Assembly (NCBI RefSeq): GCF_016545825.1
Contig: NC_052619.1
Span: 8,695,501-8,759,500, forward strand
Reading direction: 5' to 3'
DNA length: 64,000 nt
From: Eucalyptus grandis
Taxonomy: Eukaryota; Streptophyta; Magnoliopsida; Myrtales; Myrtaceae
Shown: in pieces, positions 34,858-44,330 of the stretch
Position numbering within the stretch: the stretch's first letter is position 1
Layout of the letters: every line of letters begins with the position of its first letter
Program-made: the position numbers and the translations under genes
Notes under the pieces: model-generated
What the model was told of the DNA's origin: nothing
What the model saw: the letters and a program-made list of their open reading frames with translations, nothing else
The model's database searches: none

Positions 34858-35121
34858 ATGCCGCTTCCTGCCGTTACGCGGGGTGTGTTTTACGGTCTAC
34901 CATCCGACGTCGAGGTTGAGTGCGAGGAGTTCGGCTGTCCTTCTGTGCCTGGATTGACATATATTCGTGTGAGCTGTTTTGTCACGTATGACATAGGCCT
35001 GGCTGGGGGCCCGATTGTCCAGGAGTTCGTCTCCGTCCACGTTCGTCGCGACGGGGTGATGAGAGGGATGTTGCCACGCCACCGCCTGACGCACCGGATT
35101 GGGTGTGAGGCCCGTGCGTGA
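34858..35121 (+). pseudogene. LTR-encoded ORF, copy a
   Basis: 87 codons from the ATG at 34858. Residues 1-72 align without gaps to copies c and d (GVFYGLPSDVEVEC, YDIG, GGPIVQEFVSVHVRRDGVM). Just after MLP the frame is shifted by one base compared with the others. In the ancestral frame the end would be PDWV and the stop would fall at 35106-35108, as in the other copies. It compares codon by codon with 53176: 20 synonymous against 9 replacement differences in the first 47 codons. Function unknown. Confidence 0.55.
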
Positions 35122-35531
35122 CGAGTAGGAGCTGTTTTTTTTGGGATAGTTAGCCGACACTGATGATGGGGGTTATGCACGTGAGATGTAGAGGGTCGAG
35201 GGTTCTTTTTGGGGTTTTAGGCCGGACGTGGCTGAGTCCTGGCTTTTCCTTTTTGATGTATCGACCCAAAGAAGTCCCATCTTGAAAATATATGTAAATA
35301 AAGTGTTGTGGCTTGTCTATAAAATCATGATGATTAGTGGTGTGTATTTGTATCATGGTTGGTAGGGGGGAGAGATGGTGATGTTTTATTTTGCTTCCAC
35401 TAATGAGTCGCGCTGGGACCGTTTTTTTATTATTTAAATGCCTATGAACTACGACGCCTCTTCTAAGGAGAAAGGTAATAAGATGTAACATTGGTGCTTG
35501 TGGCGACCTATGAAGGGTTCGGGGTGCTACA

Positions 35532-35536
35532 CGACT
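35532..35536. other. Target duplication CGACT (right)
   Basis: Exact copy of 31873-31877. Confidence 0.9.
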
Positions 35537-36490
35537 CTCACCGAACTAATCTACAATTAGCTCTCACATGATTTTGAGCACTAGTGCTTTTTTTTCTAAC
35601 ATATGTGGAACTTCAGAGCTAAAGGGTATACAATTCTTGCAAAATAACTCATCTCCAATGTCCTCAAAAGGAAATTGACAGACATAAGTAACGTTGACGA
35701 AGGGATCAGAAGAACTAATTGAATGCACTCATGGGTAACATCAGTGATATTCGGGAATTACTAAATTCTTCAATGCTGAATATCAAGCGCTGAAGGATCT
35801 CGAAATTCTCAGTGCTTTTTGTTTTTTTTTTTTTTGGTAAAGATCAGTGCTTTTTGTTTGTCATTGAATATTAGCGCTTTTTGTTGATCAAAGGCATTGC
35901 CATCCTTAATGTGAGTCGATCGGGTTGAAGTACTTGGTTACGCCAAGAAATCTTTTATTTGCCAACGAGCTAGTAGCAGAAGGTCACTGATTGAAAAGTG
36001 TTCTCCCTAAACAATCTTTGTTTCACCTTATTAAACCCGGTTGATCGCCAAACCGTGCAAGACTTACAGTTCCAGAAGTCACACATCTGTCTATTTTGTG
36101 AAGTTCAACACGAGTTCAACCCCCCAAAAAAAGGGAAAAAAAGATGGAAAAAAGCAGGGTGATTCAGCTATGGATAGCTCAGCTCAGCATCCACACATCC
36201 TCATTAGGTTTTATCGAGTCTGATAAATTAGACTAACAAGTAAACTTACGAGTACATTCATTCAATGGGTATCATAGAGTTGTATTTTCAAGGATGATAC
36301 ATTCAACTACATGCTATTTACATTCCAAGTGAATTTCAGTAGAGATCATGTGCATCTTGTGATGGACATGGAAACAGATTGATGGAATGCATTACATGAA
36401 CAAACTTCATCTAGAGCTACCTAGTGATCTTCAAGAAATAGGTGCTGACTTAGGAGCATTTTACTTTAATTGACTCTTGGCATCCGAGTC
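35537..36490. other. Intergenic, nothing recognised
   Basis: AT-rich sequence between the solo LTR and the lipase relic, including poly-T 'gctttttgtttttttt'. It lies downstream of the lipase stop codon (minus strand) and may hold its 3' UTR. No ORF is convincing. Confidence 0.5.
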
Positions 36491-36604
36491 TTAACGCAGC
36501 CTCAATGCAGAAGCAGAAGCAATCCTGGAAAGCATAAGGTTTCCTTCGTCTTTGCTTCCATATTCCTTCAATCGTGGGTCCATGACGATTTTGCATGATC
36601 TCCA
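36491..36604 (-). pseudogene. Class 3 lipase terminal exon (3' part)
   Basis: Minus strand, 38 codons including the stop TAA at 36491-36493: WRSCKIVMDPRLKEYGSKDE then GNLMLSRIASASALRLR. It continues directly the MAETW that ends at 39993 once the solo LTR and one duplication copy are removed. This is the C-terminal end of plant class 3 lipase-like proteins (from general knowledge of the family). The frame is intact here, so the LTR insertion may be younger than, or part of, the loss of the gene. Confidence 0.82.
36600..36604. other. Target duplication CTCCA (left)
   Basis: It pairs with CCCCA at 39988-39992 (one difference). The lipase reading frame shows that CTCCA is the original. Confidence 0.75.
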
Positions 36605-39051
36605 TGTGACATCTTAATTTTCAGGTTCTGTTTTCAATTGAATAAGCTGGGCTTTTCATCGACGTGCCTATAGTTCTTTTCCCTGAGTTGATCACTCACG
36701 GGATAACTAGTATCTGGTGAAGTCGTTAAGGGATTTTAATGCAACAGACTTGAGAATTCGACCAGAAATCAACTGCTCGACCGTGCTAATCTGCAAGGGT
36801 CAATACAACACTATCAAAATCGATCAGAGATCGGAGATAGGTCGGTTCGACTGAGGTATGTGATTAAAGTGTGGGTGATTCCACCTAATTGCAAAATTCT
36901 CGTCAACGGCATTAGATTTTTATGTCATTTCGTACCTCGTGCCCGTATTTGAAACCTCAAGATTTTCACGACAATCGAGAGTCGCCAACGAGTCGAAGAT
37001 GCACAATGTGGCTCGAAAATAATCGACCACGGGTCAATTGCACTAAAAATTCCTAAAGCTACCAGTAGATTAGGTTACGCTAAAATCGTGCTCGGTTGAA
37101 ATTAACCGTGAATTTAAACCCGATTTCAGAAATTGAAAGTTTTGTCATGTCACAATTCTTTTTAGGAACGTCGACTCATCCTCCGAAGATTTTTCTGCAA
37201 ACTCGAGATTTCGGCGAAAAATCAAAGTTGGGTTATTTTGGACCGGGAAAATTAGAGGGCTATTTTTTGTTGCATTTTTGGCCGTCAAGTTGGTACAATT
37301 GATGAGGAAAAATCATGAGATGGTTGAGGGCACCTTGGTTGATTTTATGGGGGCCAATTTGAGTCCAATTGGAGAAGAATTGAGATCAAATTGGAGGGAA
37401 ATGGTCCAAAATTCGTAGGACAAAGGGGTAGCAACAATTGGACCACTTGGATGGCTTGCTAAGGAAGCATGGATGCTGCAAATTGGCTGAGGATGATAGC
37501 CAAGGGCTGGTGGGGCATGAACTTAAGTGTTCTAGATATTTTGTGGCCCCCTTCTCATCTTCAGCAGCTTCTTCTTCTTGGACTACTTTCTCCATTGTTA
37601 GAGAGTTTGAGAGCTAGAAAATACGGAGAAAACCAGCCAAGAGCCAGCAGTAGCCTTCGAAGCCCCCTCACCAATTGTCCACCCGTCGCGCGCCAGCCGT
37701 ATGCCTATGGGCCCGTCGTCGAGCCCTTGCCGTACCGCCTCCTGCTCGCACCCAGTCACCGTCCCGAGCTGCCCTGGTCGCCGTTGAGATCGCCTGGTCG
37801 CCGTCCAACCGCCGTTTTGCTTTGCCGTCCAAGCCCGTCGTTGCCCGCTACAGCCTCCGCCGCCCCGCCTATCTTGTTCCAGCCCAGCCAACTGCCTCGA
37901 CTAGCCCCTTTGACCTAAGGACAAAGGCCGAAGTCCAGTTAGGGCTAAGGTCTTCTAGGCCCATTTTAAGGCCCGTCCGAACCTCCGTTGGTGTTGCCAC
38001 AGGCTTGAGTGTCGCTCATCTCTGCGTCACCGTTACTATGGACTCACTGGCCCGCTAAACCGGTGAGTTTACTTGCTAAACTTTGCTTAGGGAGTTAATT
38101 AGTGGATAACTAGTTTAGGCTAATTAAGGATTAGGTAGTTAGTTAGTTTAGATTAGTGATTTAATCACTTAATTATGCATGTTAGGTGGTTATAATAGAT
38201 AAATTAGGGGCTAAAGAGGTTGTACTATTTATCTAGATAGGTGCAATAATTTTCTAGGCCCATTTAGATGGTTAGATTAGCATTTCCGGCCTAAGTTAGT
38301 ATATATTTGATTTAATTTGCATTATTTAATTATTTTTGCTATTTATTTTATTATTTAATATTTTCCGAAAATTATACCGAGATAGCCGGTGATCGAAATT
38401 TCGTGCTGATTGCAATAGTGTGCTTAATTTATTTAATTGAATGCTAATTTGTGCAAATTAGGTGGTGATTGTGATTTTGAGTTATTATTTCAAAAATCGG
38501 AAATTTTGGTATTTAATCAAAAAATATCGGGCATCGGTTTTTAACCCCAAAAATGTTTTTATGTGCTATATTAAATAGTGGGATTTTTTAAAAGGAAAAT
38601 ATCATATTTTTTGGCTTAAATTAACTGTGTACCCACACACGATTTTTTTTTTTATCGAGTGTTTTTAATACGAAAAAAATAGGCCAAGTCATTATTTTAA
38701 TTGAGGCATTTGATTGATAGAGATGCCCTTGGCACAATGTGCGTCGGTAGGATGCCCCTATATGGGATGCCCTTGGACAACGGAAGTCGGTCGCAGAAAA
38801 TTGTGGATCAATGCTCCTTCGGGAATATTATCCCCGATGTGTGTCGGTGGATGTTGCCGTGCTCAAAGGAGTGAGACGAAGCCTGGCTATGCCAGAAAAC
38901 CGATGTGTGTCGGTATATTGTGCATGTGCGGGCAGTAATCAAGTTGGAACGTGTGTTTGATTGAAAATGGAAGCGCCGGATTATGGGACAAAATTGTGTG
39001 GCACGGTATGGGACGTGTCATAACAATTTGGCCTTATAATCGGGACCCCTG

Positions 39052-39222
39052 TGATTGATGGATTTATTGATTGAGTGATCAATTGTATTGATTGAATGGA
39101 TTGATTGATTGATCGATTGTATTGATTGAATTGATTGATTGATTGATCGATTGTATTGATTGAATTGATTGATCAATTGTATTGATTGAATTGATTGATT
39201 GATTGGTTGATTGATTAATTGA
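39052..39222 (+). repeat. (attg)n tetranucleotide array
   Basis: Degenerate ATTGATTG/ATTGAATTG repeats in the AT-rich part of the LTR. Confidence 0.93.
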
Positions 39223-39247
39223 GTATGTGAATTGTACTGACATGCAG

Positions 39248-39264
39248 GAGGGAATTAAGGCAAG
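39248..39264 (+). other. Putative 17-nt microexon, family B
   Basis: GAGGGAATTAAGGCAAG between 'catgcag' and 'gtaagtcc'. The same arrangement occurs at 43987-44003 (minus, 17 nt) and 49982-49999 (18 nt). Confidence 0.4.
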
Positions 39265-39383
39265 GTAAGTCCTCTGTTTTATGTGTATAGACTGGCTTTA
39301 CGCGTATTTCTTTCCTAGTCAGAGTTTGGGGGGTGAACTTGCTGAAATATTGGCTCACCCCGTCGTGAGCTCAATCTTTTCAG
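39265..39383 (+). other. Putative LTR intron (119 bp), family B
   Basis: GTAAGTCC donor and AATCTTTTCAG|GTCC acceptor, followed by the ATG at 39392. Counterparts are at 50000-50122 and 43869-43986 (minus). Confidence 0.45.
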
Positions 39384-39391
39384 GTCCTTAG

Positions 39392-39720
39392 ATGGCGGCC
39401 CCTCCGGTACGTTATGGTTAGCCTCAGAGGGTTACTGAGCTAATTACTGACTACCTTGTTCCCGGAGGCCACTAGGTCTATGAGCTCGTAGTGACCACCG
39501 TCTAGGTCAATGAGGGCCTATCTCATATGGTACCTCATCGATTTAGGGTGTGGTTTCGCCGCGGGCTCAATGGATACAGAGTTGGCCCCCTCCAGGGTTT
39601 TGAGATCCCCGCTGTGGTAGTCGACGCCACTCCGCAGCTGACCCTCCTGATGGTGCTGTGGAGGACCCAATGCCCTTGGAACTTGTGGAGTTCGAAGGAT
39701 CGGTGAATGTGTCCGACTAG
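39392..39720 (+). pseudogene. Family B LTR ORF relic
   Basis: Begins MAAPPVRYG, then has three in-frame stops. Blocks such as RVTELITDYLVPGG, YELVVTTV and MVPHRFRVWFRRGLNGYR remain. The last part reads VEDPMPLELVE in a shifted frame and ends with TAG at 39718-39720. The start and an RR motif recall the family A LTR ORF, but similarity is weak. No known domain. Confidence 0.45.
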
Positions 39721-39987
39721 TGGGTGTAGGACAGTTTCCTTTTTTTAGGGCCGATCTTTTTGGTAGGTAGACTAGTTTTGTATATAAACCTAGTTTGTTT
39801 ATAAAAGCGTGTTTTGGTTGTGAATTTGTTATCCTGTTTTTCTATCCCATGTTGTTTGTTGTTAGGGGATTTGTTTATTCGCTTCCGCATGTGCAATACA
39901 ATGAATGGGTTGGCGACGCGTCTTGGGACATCACAATTTTGTCGACCACTGAGGGACGTGCGCGCGCTCAAGGTTCGGGGTGTGACA

Positions 39988-39992
39988 CCCCA
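39988..39992. other. Target duplication CCCCA (right)
   Basis: Partner of 36600-36604, one base changed. Confidence 0.75.
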
Positions 39993-40060
39993 TGTCTCCG
40001 CCATTAATTCCACACCATAGTAGACTAAATGGTCTGCAAGGCCGTTACCAGTTGCCAATA
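39988..40060 (-). pseudogene. Class 3 lipase terminal exon (5' part)
   Basis: The minus strand reads ATGNGLADHLVYYGVELMAE and then TW, cut by the solo LTR. It follows the exon at 40225-40313, as CSR..(S/T)..TGN..(S/A)DHLVYYGV does in plant class 3 lipases. The splice acceptor upstream (near 40060-40075) is unclear, so the 5' border is approximate. Confidence 0.82.
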
Positions 40061-40224
40061 TGTAGAAACACACTTTGATAAGTCATCCGTAAATATCTCT
40101 AGTAGAAAAGGACCGACATTCTCTAGAACAAAATGGTCTGTCACATGACTTATTGCACCTAGCATGATAAATCGACAAAATAACTGCTTGTAACAGGTAG
40201 CTACGACTGAGACCACCTCCTTAC

Positions 40225-40313
40225 CTGCTGCACATTGGATCTTCTCCAGAGCCATCATAAACTCTCTCGACCTGATAAACCAGACTGCCAAATCCAATAT
40301 CATACAGCCATAC
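40225..40313 (-). pseudogene. Class 3 lipase exon
   Basis: 89 bp on the minus strand between a TTTGTAG acceptor and a GTAAGG donor. It encodes VWLYDIGFGSLVYQVERVYD and then GSGEDPMCSR in an open frame. The VWL.D.G.GSL...VE and GEDP.CSR pattern is characteristic of plant class 3 lipase-like genes. The 102-codon ORF over 40025-40336 is in a different frame and is not real. Confidence 0.85.
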
Positions 40314-40505
40314 CTACAAAAAGAGAAGGATTCCAATTACATGTGAACACCAACATAGAAAAGAGTAAGATTATCTCACATCAATATGTTTATATGTGGC
40401 TGTCATTAAGCTAGTTGCCAATAATATAGGCATTTGTGGACATACATAATTTAAATGAGTAATACCTTATAATTGCATAGAGCTTAAGACTGGATCATCA
40501 GCCAT

Positions 40506-40507
<2 letters not shown>

Positions 40508-40552
<45 letters not shown>
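40508..40552. repeat. (GA)n microsatellite
   Basis: About 22 GA units in a probable intron of the lipase relic. Confidence 0.96.
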
Positions 40553-40554
<2 letters not shown>

Positions 40555-41038
40555 ATACATATTATTACGTGCCTTAAAATGTGGAATTGGTACGGGAAAC
40601 TCATGATAGCTTTACAGGAATGAGAAGGTTTCCTTATATATTGTCAAAAGGTCATAAATACCACAAACTGCCCTACTTTGTTAAGAAGATAAAACAGACA
40701 AAACTAACTCGAATGTTAATACTTTCACGAGGGGAAAAACTATTATCCATCAACAACCATATGTTGCATTTCACATATGAAGGTGAACGATGTAACAGCC
40801 CTTATCTCCATGAGGGTTGGAAGTCTAGCATTGCTCTGTTTAGACCCTACCCATAATTTTCCCAAAACCAAACCCCACAGCCACAACAAAACCAACCCCA
40901 CCCTCACCCCCCAAGAAAAGGTGTTCATATTATGGAATAGTGGGATTGGGGGTATATTTACAACCAAGGCACATTTAAATGCTCCTACAAGAAGCACTTG
41001 GATGCTGGTGGAGTCAGTCACATCTTGCTAATGACAAA

Positions 41039-41282
41039 CAAAACATTCCGGGTTCATAGTAAAATTGCCCCTTGAACCCCAAAACTTACAGTCATTAATA
41101 GCGAAGGAGAAACTAAATCTTAAAAAGAGCCATAACACATGGAAAGGGCCACAACGTAAACAAAACATTCCAGGTTCATGGTGAAATTGCCCCTTGAACC
41201 CCAAAACTTATAGTCATTAATGGCAAAAGAGAAACTAAATCTTAAAAAGGGCCACGACGCATGGAAAGGGCCACAACGCATG
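41039..41282. repeat. 122-bp tandem duplication
   Basis: Two units (41039-41160 and 41161-41282) starting 'caaaacattcc' and differing at about a dozen positions. Within the lipase locus, non-coding. Confidence 0.92.
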
Positions 41283-42238
41283 GTCATGATGGCTTAGAAC
41301 AATGTTCAACGAGAAATTAGCAAACAAAAATAACAATTTAAATCATTCAAGTGTTCGGACAAGATGTTACAATTGCTAGTGATACTTCGAGAAAAGATTT
41401 AGTCTAAAGTTCATCCAACCTATGATCCTATCATAGGCCACGCGAATGTCTGTATAATCTAAAGACGAAGTTTGACCCTAGAAAATCACAACTTGTCATA
41501 GAGAAGACAATTAATGGGACATAACTTTGGGTAGATACCATTTATGGTACCAATTCCGCAAGAGGTGCCTAGAAAACTCTGGACCACTTAATTTAGACAT
41601 TTTAAAATTGGCTCCAGCCTATAACATATTTGGCCCCGTAGTCCAACTGAAAAGGAGCTGCTTCTTTTGATTAGAGAGACAAACAGAAACAACGCGTAGA
41701 ACACGGATTTAGGATCAACAAATTCTAGTTTAAAATGCATTAGCACTTCAAGATTACATGACATAGGATTTGAGATCCAAGTGCTTGCAAATTTTATATA
41801 TAAAACATATCAATAATCCTATTAAGTTTCCAGCAAGTAAACTTTGTAATGGTTAGTTGGAAGTCTTTATCCACTATATTTAGGTGTCTCACCAACTTGA
41901 AGCTCCATGGCTTGACATGTAAGACTCAATTCACAAAACTAAATACATCGACCATAGGTGGTTCAAGTAAAGGATTGTTTGCAACCTATTCTGCTTATGT
42001 TTTCTCTATTGGTTGATTTGCCAAAAAAAGAAGAAAAAGAATAAAAAACAAGATGCTGACCAATTGTAAATATAAATATGAAGCCATAGAGAGTTCAAGA
42101 TATCCAGAGTGCAGACTCTTCAAGGTAGAGTTGGCAAAAATTGCCAGGTAACTCTTAACAGACCAAAACTAAATAAATGGAAGACCACAACAGAGAAGAA
42201 CCGATATCCGAACCATTACAATTTTTTATTTGTCTTAC
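41283..42238 (-). other. Lipase intron region
   Basis: AT-rich non-coding sequence between recognisable lipase exons. The exon that should encode the middle of the protein (the part after GHS.GG with the PHLPP-type region) was not found here, so it is probably lost or too decayed. Confidence 0.45.
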
Positions 42239-42399
42239 CACAAGATCGAGTCCCCAAAAGGAGGCCTTAGCCCCTCCCACAGAATGCCCCGTCACTATGA
42301 CATTGATGTCTCCATATAGATCATTGGCTCTTCTAACAGCATCCATAATACCGGGTTGCATTGTCGTATTGTGATAAGCATAATAAATCCATGATGAAC
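42239..42399 (-). pseudogene. Class 3 lipase catalytic-serine exon
   Basis: 161 bp between a TTACTTAG acceptor and a GTAAGACA donor. It encodes VHHGF, then (after a one-base loss) the YHNTT region, then GIMDAVRRANDLYGDINVIV and TGHSVGGAKASFWGLDLV. The nucleophile elbow G-H-S-x-G is present. A run GGATTTATTATGC lacks one T compared with the expected frame, so the exon is frameshifted. Lipase class 3 enzymes hydrolyse acyl esters of glycerolipids. Confidence 0.88.
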
Positions 42400-42845
42400 C
42401 TAAGTAAAGACAATAGAATATGACTGTAACTCATTCCAAATTAGAAGGATCCACAACTTGCAAAAGGCTTATCATCTCTAGAACTCAGCATGGCACTAGA
42501 CACGCTGAGGTAGTTTATGTCGAGCTATTTCCAGCAGAGATCTTCAACCCACTTCTATATGCTGTAGAAATAAATAAAAGTAATCACTAATTGAAAAGCT
42601 CAAACAGCTTCTCCAAGAACAAAATTAGTGAAGTATGTGATCTCTTCATGACTCCATCTAAAATTACAAGAACATAACTTTCGTGTCTCAGTGGAAATGG
42701 TTCACCGTTTTCCCTTCTTATGGACAATAGATCCATGTGCGTTGTGTATGTATTCACCATAGGCTACTCTTCTTAGCTTAAATTTTCAGCAAATGCTTCG
42801 CATGTCAAATGTGAGAGGAAGAATTGCTAAAGTTAACATGCATAC

Positions 42846-42912
42846 CTTTGTTCTTGAGCACCTTTGAAAGCTATAACCGTAGCATTAAGGTCTGGCCCTC
42901 TCCAATATATAC
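42846..42912 (-). pseudogene. Class 3 lipase upstream exon
   Basis: 67 bp between a CCTGTAG acceptor and a GTATG donor. It encodes IYWRGPDLNATVIAFKGAQE, matching the N-terminal strand of the lipase fold (DLNA.VIAF.GTQE). Upstream exons were not found before the next solo LTR at 43533. Confidence 0.82.
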
Positions 42913-43527
42913 CTACAGGTAATATATACTGATTAGAAATAGAGACAAACATTTAGATGCAATTCAAACATAGAGGCATCACAAGCGTTGCAAATTGGTA
43001 GGGCACTAGAACATGAATTATATACTTATAAGCAAGCTGGACGTTAACGTGAATTTGAACCCCTGCTTATAGATAAAAGGGCATTAATAACCAATTAGAA
43101 GCTAAAAAGAGAAGGCAGCATAAGCCCACAAAATCTCATCTCAAGAATTGGCCATTTAATACTGTACTGAGGACCTATTCTTTAAGTTTACGCAACCGTA
43201 GCAAGAATGTCATATTAAAATGTACTCAAATTACCTAGGTCTTTCCATATCAACTAGGACATGTCCAACTAAAAAGCTCTATCGAATCTGACATATAAGC
43301 CTGCAAAATAAAAAAGCTTTGCATCTAGTTACAATGTTATTGTATTGAAATGGTGAAACCTAAAGGGCAATAACAACACCAAACTCTAGGTAAATGTGAA
43401 AATCTTCATAAAGAACACTTACAACAGATGTTCGCAAGACTACAATTGTAAATAGCTGTATAAGCCTTAGACCCCACTCTAAGTTCTGCATTTACTAGTT
43501 GAGAAAATTTCAGATTGAAAATGCAGT
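42913..43527. other. No gene recognised
   Basis: AT-rich sequence upstream of the last visible lipase exon. It may hold intron or lost 5' exons. Confidence 0.45.
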
Positions 43528-43532
43528 CACAA
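43528..43532. other. Target duplication CACAA (left)
   Basis: Exact copy of 46996-47000. Confidence 0.9.
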
Positions 43533-43868
43533 TGTCACGCCCCGATCCTCGAGCACGTGCCCATCCCTTAGTGGTCGACTAAATTTGCGACGTCCCAGGA
43601 CACGTCACCAACCCATTCATTTTATTACACATGCGGAAGCGAATAACAAATCCCCTGACAGTAACCATCTCGGAATAGAAAAGCAGAACAACTGATTTCA
43701 CAAAAACGCTATTTATAAACACATAGGTTTATACATAGTCTACAAAAAGATCTGCTCCCAAAAAGATGTTGTCCTACGACCTACTAGTTGGACACATTCG
43801 CCGATCATTTAGACTCCACCTTCACAAGCTCTGGGGCTTTGGGTCCTCCACCACTGTCATCTAAGGAC

Positions 43869-43986
43869 CTGAAAATTTAGCCCACGACAGGGTGAGACAA
43901 TGTCTCAGCAAGTTCACCCCCTAAACCCCTATTAGGAAGGAAATGCACCTAGGAGCGGCCTAACCACACAACCACAGAGAACTTAC
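43869..43986 (-). other. Putative LTR intron (118 bp), family B
   Basis: The minus strand reads GTAAGTTC ... AATTTTCAG|GTCC. It aligns with 39265-39383. Confidence 0.42.
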
Positions 43987-44104
43987 CTCGCCTCAGTTCC
44001 CTCCTGCACGTTAGCACAATTCATATCTCATATACATGCAATCATCACTTAACAATTGGAACGCATTATACTATATCTCAATTAATCACTCATTCCAACT
44101 ATTA

Positions 44105-44330
44105 ATCACGACCCCACGGGCACGGCCTACTAAATGTTCAGCAGTAAATCACGGCCTGATGGGCACGGCCTATTCTAAGTTCGGTGGTAAATGACGGCCC
44201 GACGGGCATAACTTACTTCGGCGGTTAATCACGGCCCGATGGGCACAGCTTACTTCGGCGGTTAATCAAGGCCTGATGGGCACAGTCTATTCCAAGTTCG
44301 GCGGTTCTCTGGCTTAGCCAAGTGTCGTAA
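44105..44330. repeat. Minisatellite 'cacggcccgatgggcac'
   Basis: About five units of roughly 40-55 bp ('...tcggcggttaatcacggcccgatgggcacagc...') in the putative intron part of the LTR. Confidence 0.85.

Larger units (their letters stand above)
31878..35531 (+). mobile_element. Family A solo LTR (plus strand)
   Basis: 3654 bp, TGTGGCATCCC...GGTGCTACA, with a perfect CGACT duplication and no internal region. It shares with the gypsy LTRs a GA-rich leader (32404-32500), the GAGGCAAGT motif, the hairpin ACTCACCCCTTTTGGGG at about 34819-34835 and the LTR ORF at 34858. It also holds minisatellites, and a possible poly(A) signal 'aataaa' near 35296. It lies in the opposite orientation to the full element. 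Confidence 0.93.
36605..39987 (+). mobile_element. Family B solo LTR (plus strand)
   Basis: 3383 bp, TGTGACATC...GGGGTGTGACA, inserted in a lipase coding exon with a 4/5-matching duplication. It is related to 43533-46995 and 47922 onward. It holds a GC-rich leader (37630-38040), a GTGAGTTTA donor-like site (38062), a tetranucleotide array, a putative 17-nt microexon (39248-39264), a 119-bp putative intron and a relic ORF at 39392. Confidence 0.9.

Noticed and set aside
37469..38058. Pro-rich ORFs at the GC-rich part of the solo LTR
   Set aside because: Not conserved in frame in the other family B LTRs and likely leader sequence.
40025..40336. 103-codon minus-strand ORF
   Set aside because: The lipase exon in the same place uses another frame with proper splice borders and recognisable protein, so this ORF is a shadow.
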